Shown piece after piece: positions 58,468 through 64,000 of a stretch of DNA of 64,000 nt. Under the pieces are notes generated by a model that saw only the letters and a list, made by a program, of their open reading frames with translations, made no database searches and was not told where the DNA came from. Position numbers and translations under genes: made by a program. Numbering within the stretch: the first letter of the stretch is position 1; every line of letters starts with the position of its first letter. The stretch is from Mycobacterium sp. (GTDB lineage: Bacteria; Actinomycetota; Actinomycetes; Mycobacteriales; Mycobacteriaceae). Location: assembly GCA_018882965.1 (NCBI GenBank), contig VEQY01000009.1:18866-82865 (forward strand), written 5' to 3'.

Positions 58468-59660
58468 TCAAATTCCTGATGCCGGCGCTGGGCGCTGACA
58501 TGGACGAGGGCACCCTCAACGAGTGGTTGGTCAAGCCGGGCGACACGGTCACCCGGGGGCAGATCGTCGCCGTGGTCGAGACCACCAAGGCCGCCGTGGA
58601 GATCGAATGCTGGCACGACGGCGTGATCGGCGAGTTGCTGGTGCCCGTCGGTCAGACCGTGGGAGTCGGCACGCCGTTGGCGACGATCCTGGAGCCCGGC
58701 GACACACCGGGCGGACCCGGTGTCGCGGCGGCGCAGACGGCGGCACCGGCCCCGCCGCTGCCGAGCGTCGGTCACCGGCAGTGGGTCTCCCCGGTCGCAC
58801 GGCGCACGGCGGCGACGCTCGGCGTTGACCTCACCACCCTCACCGGGTCCGGCCCGCAGGGTGCGATCACGCTGCACGACGTCGAGCACGCGGCCGCGAC
58901 CGCCCACCACGAGACTCCCACGCCGACGGCCCGACCGACCCCGGTCGAGACCCGCGCACCACGCTCCGCGGCGGACAAGGCCCGCGAACGCGGCGCGGCC
59001 ATGCGGGCGTCGATCGCCGCGGCGATGAGCCGGTCCAAGCGGGAGATCCCGCACTACTACCTGGCCGACGAGATCATTCTCGACACCGCGCTGGCCTGGC
59101 TGGCCGGGCAGAACGCCGGCCGGCCGATCACCGAGCGGCTGCTGCCGGCCGTTCTGCAACTCAAGGCGGTCGGGCTGGCCGCGCAGCGCTTCACCGAGTT
59201 CAACGGGTTCTGGCACGACTCCGCCGAGGGATTCCAGGCCGGGGCCGGGGTCCACGTCGGTATCGCGATCTCGTTGCGCGGCGGCGGCCTGGTCGCGCCG
59301 GCCATTCACGACGTCTCCGAGAAAAAGCTGTCCGAGTTGATGGCCGATCTGACCGATCTCGTCGCTCGCGCCCGGGCCGGATCGCTGCGCAGTTCGGAGA
59401 TGAGTGACCCCACGATCACGGTGACCAATCTGGGCGACCAGGGCGTCGACTCCGTCTTCGGGGTGATCTACCCGCCCCAGGTGGCGCTGGTCGGTTTCGG
59501 CCGGCCGGCCCAGCGGGTGGTGGTCGTCGACGGCGGTATCCGGGTCGCCACGACGGTGGTTGCCAGCCTGGCCGCCGACCACCGGGCCAGCGACGGCCAC
59601 CGGGGCGCGCTGTTCCTGGCCGAGATCAACCGGCTACTCCAGCGGCCCGACGAACTCTAG
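58464..59660 (+). CDS. Dihydrolipoamide acyltransferase E2 (single lipoyl domain)
   Basis: Lipoyl motif [12 protein letters not shown]; peripheral-subunit-binding domain; catalytic [17 protein letters not shown] overlap. Confidence 0.92.
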   Translation: MIKFLMPALGADMDEGTLNEWLVKPGDTVTRGQIVAVVETTKAAVEIECWHDGVIGELLVPVGQTVGVGTPLATILEPGDTPGGPGVAAAQTAAPAPPLPSVGHRQWVSPVARRTAATLGVDLTTLTGSGPQGAITLHDVEHAAATAHHETPTPTARPTPVETRAPRSAADKARERGAAMRASIAAAMSRSKREIPHYYLADEIILDTALAWLAGQNAGRPITERLLPAVLQLKAVGLAAQRFTEFNGFWHDSAEGFQAGAGVHVGIAISLRGGGLVAPAIHDVSEKKLSELMADLTDLVARARAGSLRSSEMSDPTITVTNLGDQGVDSVFGVIYPPQVALVGFGRPAQRVVVVDGGIRVATTVVASLAADHRASDGHRGALFLAEINRLLQRPDEL

Positions 59661-59674
59661 GAAGGAAGTACCCG

Positions 59675-59920
59675 GTGAGCACCAGAGCCGACATTCGCGC
59701 CGGGGTGGTCGCGGAACTGACCGCGATCGCCCCCGAGGTCGACGAGGCCGACATCAGCGACACCGAGCTGCTGCGCGACCAGGTGGATCTGGACTCGATG
59801 GACTGGCTCAACTTCCTGGTCCGGTTGCACAAGCGCTTCGAGGTCGACATCCCGGAGTCGCAGTACGCATCGCTGCGCACCGTGGACGACCTGACCGCCT
59901 ACCTCGACCAGCACCGCTGA
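59675..59920 (+). CDS. Acyl carrier protein
   Basis: 81 aa; LDSMDWLNFLVRLHKRFEVDIPE phosphopantetheine motif. Confidence 0.88.
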   Translation: MSTRADIRAGVVAELTAIAPEVDEADISDTELLRDQVDLDSMDWLNFLVRLHKRFEVDIPESQYASLRTVDDLTAYLDQHR

Positions 59921-59971
59921 CTTTGGTCAACCCCGGATCGGTCGCGGGGCCGTTCGTGGCAGAATCCGACC

Positions 59972-60874
59972 ATGGCCCAGCTGCCCTCGGTGGTCCTCAA
60001 GGACCCGGACTCCACGCTCACGGCGACCTTTGTGCCGTCGGCGGGCATGATCTGCACGTCGCTCTCCGACGGCGGCGTGGAACTGCTGGGCCAGCGCCGC
60101 GGGCTGAGCGCCTATCTGACCACCGGCAAGACGATGGGCATCCCGATCCTCTACCCGTGGGCGAACCGGCTCAGCGCTAACGGCTACGGCGTCGACGGCG
60201 GCGCAGTCACGTTGACCCCCGGCGTCGGGGGGGTGCGCTCCGACGAGCACGGGCTGGTGATCCACGGTGTGCTTGCCGCCTATCCGGGGTGGCTGGTCAC
60301 CGAGCAGGAGGACAACCGGTTCATCGCCGACCTGGACTACGGCGGCCAGCCGCGACTGCTGTGCAGCTTCCCGTTCCCGCACGTGGTGACGCTCGACATC
60401 GTCCTGGCCAACCGCGCGCTGTCGATCGAGACGACGGTGACACCGACCACCTCAGCCTCGGTGCCGCTGTGCTTCGGCTACCACCCGTACCTGACCATTC
60501 CCGGCGTGCCCCGGTCCCAGTGGCGGCTGCAGACACCACCCATGCGCCGCCTTCCGGTGGACAACTGGGGCATCCCCACCGGTGACACCGAGGACTGGGC
60601 GCCCATCTCGGGCCGGCTCGGGGACAAGGTCTACGACGACGGCTTCGATGAGGTTCCGCCCGGCGGCACCTTCGCCCTGTCCGGCGGAAACCGTCGCATC
60701 GAAGTGATCTTCAACCGCGGCTATTCGGCAGTGCAGATTTTCGCTCCCGCCAACGACGACGTGGTCGGCATCGAGCCGATGATGGCTCCGACCAACGCGC
60801 TGCGCAAGGGCGGCTACAGCGTCGCGGTGCCGGGGCGGCCGTCCTCGGCGAAGTTCACCATCAAGGTGACCTAG
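59972..60874 (+). CDS. Aldose 1-epimerase family protein
   Basis: LYPWANRLSANGYGVDG, HGLVIHGVL, FGYHPYLTIPG motifs. Confidence 0.85.
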   Translation: MAQLPSVVLKDPDSTLTATFVPSAGMICTSLSDGGVELLGQRRGLSAYLTTGKTMGIPILYPWANRLSANGYGVDGGAVTLTPGVGGVRSDEHGLVIHGVLAAYPGWLVTEQEDNRFIADLDYGGQPRLLCSFPFPHVVTLDIVLANRALSIETTVTPTTSASVPLCFGYHPYLTIPGVPRSQWRLQTPPMRRLPVDNWGIPTGDTEDWAPISGRLGDKVYDDGFDEVPPGGTFALSGGNRRIEVIFNRGYSAVQIFAPANDDVVGIEPMMAPTNALRKGGYSVAVPGRPSSAKFTIKVT

Positions 60875-61269
60875 CGCCTCGTACGGGGTTCCCACACCAC
60901 GACCGCGGTGCTCTTGGGCACCAGCGCCAGATCCCGACGCGGCCGGCTGCGGGACAGTTCGTCGGCCATCTCGCGCACCCGGGACTGCAGCGCTTCCACC
61001 TGATTGGTCAGGTCGATGATCCGCTTGATACCGGCGAGGTTCACACCCTCGTCCTGGGACAGCCGCTGGATCTCGCGCAGCAGTTCGACGTCGCGCTCGG
61101 AATAACGCCGGCCGCCCCCGGCACTACGCTGGGGGCTTACCAGTCCGAGCCGGTCGTAGGTGCGCAACGTCTGGGCGTGCATCCCGGCGAGCTCGGCGGC
61201 CACCGAGATCAGGAACGTCCGGGCGTCAACCGACTCGTCGGGAGCGGTCATGGCCGCACACCCGCCCAT
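60871..61269 (-). CDS. hspR: Heat-shock repressor HspR (MerR family)
   Basis: LISVAAELAGMHAQTLRTYDRLGLVSPQRS; adjacent to dnaJ1. Confidence 0.93.
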   Translation of the reverse strand: MGGCAAMTAPDESVDARTFLISVAAELAGMHAQTLRTYDRLGLVSPQRSAGGGRRYSERDVELLREIQRLSQDEGVNLAGIKRIIDLTNQVEALQSRVREMADELSRSRPRRDLALVPKSTAVVVWEPRTRR

Positions 61270-62441
61270 CCTGCGCGCGGATCGAAACCGCTGGCCTTCT
61301 CGGCTGCCGCATAGCTCTCGAGCGCCTCGAGCGCCTCACCCTCGAGCTTGGGCGGCACCGCCACCTTGACGGTGACCAGCAGGTCGCCGGCTCCACCGTC
61401 GCGCTTGGGAACACCTCGGCCACGTACCCGCAGAATCCGGCCGTCGGCGGTGCCCTTGGGCACCTTGACACCGACCTTGCCATCCAGCGTCGGCACCGAA
61501 AGCGTTGTGCCCAAAGCCAATTCGGTGAAGCTCACCGGCACGGTGACGGTCAGGTCGTTGCCGTCCCGGCCGAACACCTTGTCCGGACGAACGTGGACGG
61601 TGACGTAGAGGTCCCCAGAGGGAGCCCCACGCAGACCTGCCTCGCCCTGTCCGGCCAATCGAATCCGCTGGCCATCCTCGACGCCCGGAGGAATCCGGAC
61701 GTTGATGGTGCGGGTCCGGGTGGTGACACCGGTGCCGCGGCACTCATCGCACGGGTTCTCGATGATCGATCCGCTGCCCCGGCAGTCGGTGCAGGGTTCG
61801 GAGAAACCGAACGCGCCCTGGTTGCGGTTGATGATGCCCGAGCCGTTGCAGCTCGCGCACACCTTCGGGCTGGTGCCCGGGCGGGCGCCGCTGCCGTGGC
61901 AGTTGGTGCACGGCGCCGGGCTGGTCAGCCGCAGCGGCATCGCCACACCCTTGGTGGCCTCCAGGAAGTCGAGATCGGTCTCGGTCTCCAGGTCCTTTCC
62001 GCGACGCGGCCGGCTGGGTCGCGGCTGCTGTGCTCCCCTGCCGAACAATCCGCCGAACAGATCGCCGATATTGGCCCCACCGTCCTGGCCGGCCTGGCCG
62101 AATAGGTCGTTGAGGTTGAATCCGCCGCTGCCGTCGTCGTAGCTGGTGTAGCCACCGCCGCCACCGCCGCCACCGCCGCCGAAGCGCCGGCCGAAACCGC
62201 CGCCGGAGAACATCCGCCGGGTTTCGTCGTATTCCTTGCGCTTGGCCTTGTCGGTCAGCACATCGCGGGCTTCCCCGACTTCCTTGTAGCGTTCCTCAGC
62301 CTTCGGATTGTCGGGGTTGCGATCCGGATGGTTCTCGGCGAGCAGCTTCTTGGCCACCCGCTTGATCTCGTCGTCGCTGGCGTCGGAGGAGACGCCGAGC
62401 ACCTTGTAGAAGTCCTTCTCAACCCATTCGCGTTGAACCAT
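61248..62441 (-). CDS. dnaJ1: Chaperone DnaJ1
   Basis: J domain with HPD (ENHPDRN), Gly-rich linker, CxxCxGxG zinc repeats. Confidence 0.95.
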   Translation of the reverse strand: MVQREWVEKDFYKVLGVSSDASDDEIKRVAKKLLAENHPDRNPDNPKAEERYKEVGEARDVLTDKAKRKEYDETRRMFSGGGFGRRFGGGGGGGGGGYTSYDDGSGGFNLNDLFGQAGQDGGANIGDLFGGLFGRGAQQPRPSRPRRGKDLETETDLDFLEATKGVAMPLRLTSPAPCTNCHGSGARPGTSPKVCASCNGSGIINRNQGAFGFSEPCTDCRGSGSIIENPCDECRGTGVTTRTRTINVRIPPGVEDGQRIRLAGQGEAGLRGAPSGDLYVTVHVRPDKVFGRDGNDLTVTVPVSFTELALGTTLSVPTLDGKVGVKVPKGTADGRILRVRGRGVPKRDGGAGDLLVTVKVAVPPKLEGEALEALESYAAAEKASGFDPRAGWAGVRP

Positions 62442-62468
62442 GCTGCGTCACCTCCTCTCTCGTCGGCC

Positions 62469-63044
62469 TTATCGATCCGTAGCTTCTGATTCTGCGTTCT
62501 CACTCACGTCAACGGTGTCAACCACACCGACCATGGCGGGGCGGAGAACCACCTCGCCGATCTTGTAGCCCTGCCGCATGACCGTTCCGATGACCGGGCG
62601 GGAGCCGTCACCCTCGTGCTGCACCGCCTCGTGCAGCGACGGGTCGAAGTCCTCGCCCTCGACTCCGAAGGCGGTCAGGCCGAGTCCGGTGAGCACCCCC
62701 ACGAGCTTGTCGGCCACCGACTTCAGCGGTCCGTTGTCGAGGTCGCCGTGGCTGCGAGCCCGGTCGAGATCGTCGAGCACCGGAAGCAACTGACTGACCA
62801 CCGCGGCCTTGGCGCGTTCGCCGGCCGCTTCCTGATCACGCAGCGAACGCTTGCGGTAGTTGGCGAAGTCGGCCTGCACGCGCTGCAGATCGGCGGTGAG
62901 TTCGGCGACCTTGTCCGAAGGCGCCTCCGGTCCCGGCCCACCAGGGGCCGGGCCGGAAGCCACACCTTCGCGAACCTCGCCGGTCTCCGGGTCGATCCGA
63001 CGCTTGTCGGTCACCGTCACCGGTTCATCGAGGTTGTCGCTCAC
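62469..63044 (-). CDS. grpE: Nucleotide exchange factor GrpE
   Basis: [31 protein letters not shown]; between dnaK and dnaJ1. Confidence 0.94.
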   Translation of the reverse strand: MSDNLDEPVTVTDKRRIDPETGEVREGVASGPAPGGPGPEAPSDKVAELTADLQRVQADFANYRKRSLRDQEAAGERAKAAVVSQLLPVLDDLDRARSHGDLDNGPLKSVADKLVGVLTGLGLTAFGVEGEDFDPSLHEAVQHEGDGSRPVIGTVMRQGYKIGEVVLRPAMVGVVDTVDVSENAESEATDR

Positions 63045-64000
63045 TTGTTCTCCTGATCGTCCTCAACGACCTCGGCGTCCACCACATCGTCGGCGCCAGC
63101 GCCGGCGCCGCCGCCGCTCGCGGCCTGCTCTGCCTGAGCAGCCTCGTAGATCGCCTGCCCCAGAGCCTGGGACTCCTCGCCCAGCTTCTCCATGGCCGAC
63201 TTGATGGCGCCGATGTCGGTGCCCTCCAGTGCGGTCTTCGCCTCGGCGATGGCCGTATCGATCTTGGCCAGCGACTCCTCCGGAACCTTGGAACCGCCCT
63301 CGGCCTCGCGCTGCTCCTTGACGAACTTCTCCGTCTGGTAGACCAGCGACTCGGCCTGGTTGCGGACGTCGGCCTCCTCGCGACGCTTGCGGTCCTCGTC
63401 GGCGTGCGCCTCGGCGTCCTTGATCATCCGGTCGATCTCCTCCTTGGACAGGCCGGAGCCCTCCTGGATCTTGATCGTGTTCTCCTTGCCGGTGCCCTTG
63501 TCCTTCGCGGTGACATGCACGATGCCGTTGGCGTCGATGTCGAACGTCACCTCGATCTGGGGCACGCCACGCGGAGCCGGCGGGATACCGGTCAGCTCGA
63601 AGCTGCCGAGCAGCTTGTTGTGCGCCGCGATCTCACGCTCACCCTGGAAGACCTGGATCTGCACCGACGGCTGGTTGTCGTCGGCGGTGGTGATGGTCTC
63701 AGACCGCTTCGTCGGGATGGTGGTGTTGCGCTCGATCAGCTTGGTCATCACGCCACCCTTGGTCTCGATGCCGAGACTCAGCGGCGTGACGTCAAGCAGC
63801 AGAACGTCTTTCACCTCACCCTTGAGCACGCCGGCCTGCAGGGCCGCGCCGACCGCGACGACCTCGTCGGGGTTGACGCCCTTGTTGGGCTCCTTGCCGC
63901 CGGTGAGTTCCTTGACCAGTTCGGTCACCGCGGGCATGCGGGTGGAACCACCCACCAGCACGACGTGGTCGATGTCGCCGACCGCGATGCCGGCATCCTT
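63041..64000 (-). CDS. dnaK: Molecular chaperone DnaK, C-terminal part (5' end beyond window)
   Basis: [51 protein letters not shown] runs off the window edge. Confidence 0.96.
   Translation of the reverse strand, partial: KDAGIAVGDIDHVVLVGGSTRMPAVTELVKELTGGKEPNKGVNPDEVVAVGAALQAGVLKGEVKDVLLLDVTPLSLGIETKGGVMTKLIERNTTIPTKRSETITTADDNQPSVQIQVFQGEREIAAHNKLLGSFELTGIPPAPRGVPQIEVTFDIDANGIVHVTAKDKGTGKENTIKIQEGSGLSKEEIDRMIKDAEAHADEDRKRREEADVRNQAESLVYQTEKFVKEQREAEGGSKVPEESLAKIDTAIAEAKTALEGTDIGAIKSAMEKLGEESQALGQAIYEAAQAEQAASGGGAGAGADDVVDAEVVEDDQENK

Noticed and set aside
62140-62215. Repeat of ccaccgccg units
   Set aside because: Encodes the normal Gly-rich linker of DnaJ.

Overview
The window is a high-GC actinobacterial chromosome segment. 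Its gene content and local order (dnaK-grpE-dnaJ1-hspR, clpB, pyrE, fba, purA, metZ, fgd1, pta-ackA, pknG-glnH-glnX, thiD, def, virR-like, sodC, pssA) match Mycobacterium/Mycolicibacterium. Most of it is core housekeeping DNA. Two regions look accessory. (1) About 30.8-37.6 kb, between an MMPL-family transporter gene and the paaI-like/purA block, is a compact non-thiotemplate biosynthetic-type cluster: a PhyH-family Fe/2OG dioxygenase, two different ATP-grasp ligases, a fungal LYS1-type saccharopine dehydrogenase homologue with the catalytic Lys/His kept, a POT/PTR2 peptide transporter and a divergent TauD/TfdA dioxygenase. Lines sampled there are visibly lower in G+C than the surroundings. 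It is the best candidate for an undescribed system, probably making an amino-acid-derived (peptide or opine-like) metabolite. (2) About 54.5-59.9 kb is an operon coding for a small protein, an acyl-CoA ligase, 2-oxoacid dehydrogenase E1alpha, E1beta and E2, and a free acyl carrier protein, with no E3. A HAIR-like HspR operator lies upstream of clpB, and hspR itself is in the window. I saw no CRISPR array, transposase, rRNA or convincing tRNA. No database search was run; names come from motif and synteny recognition.
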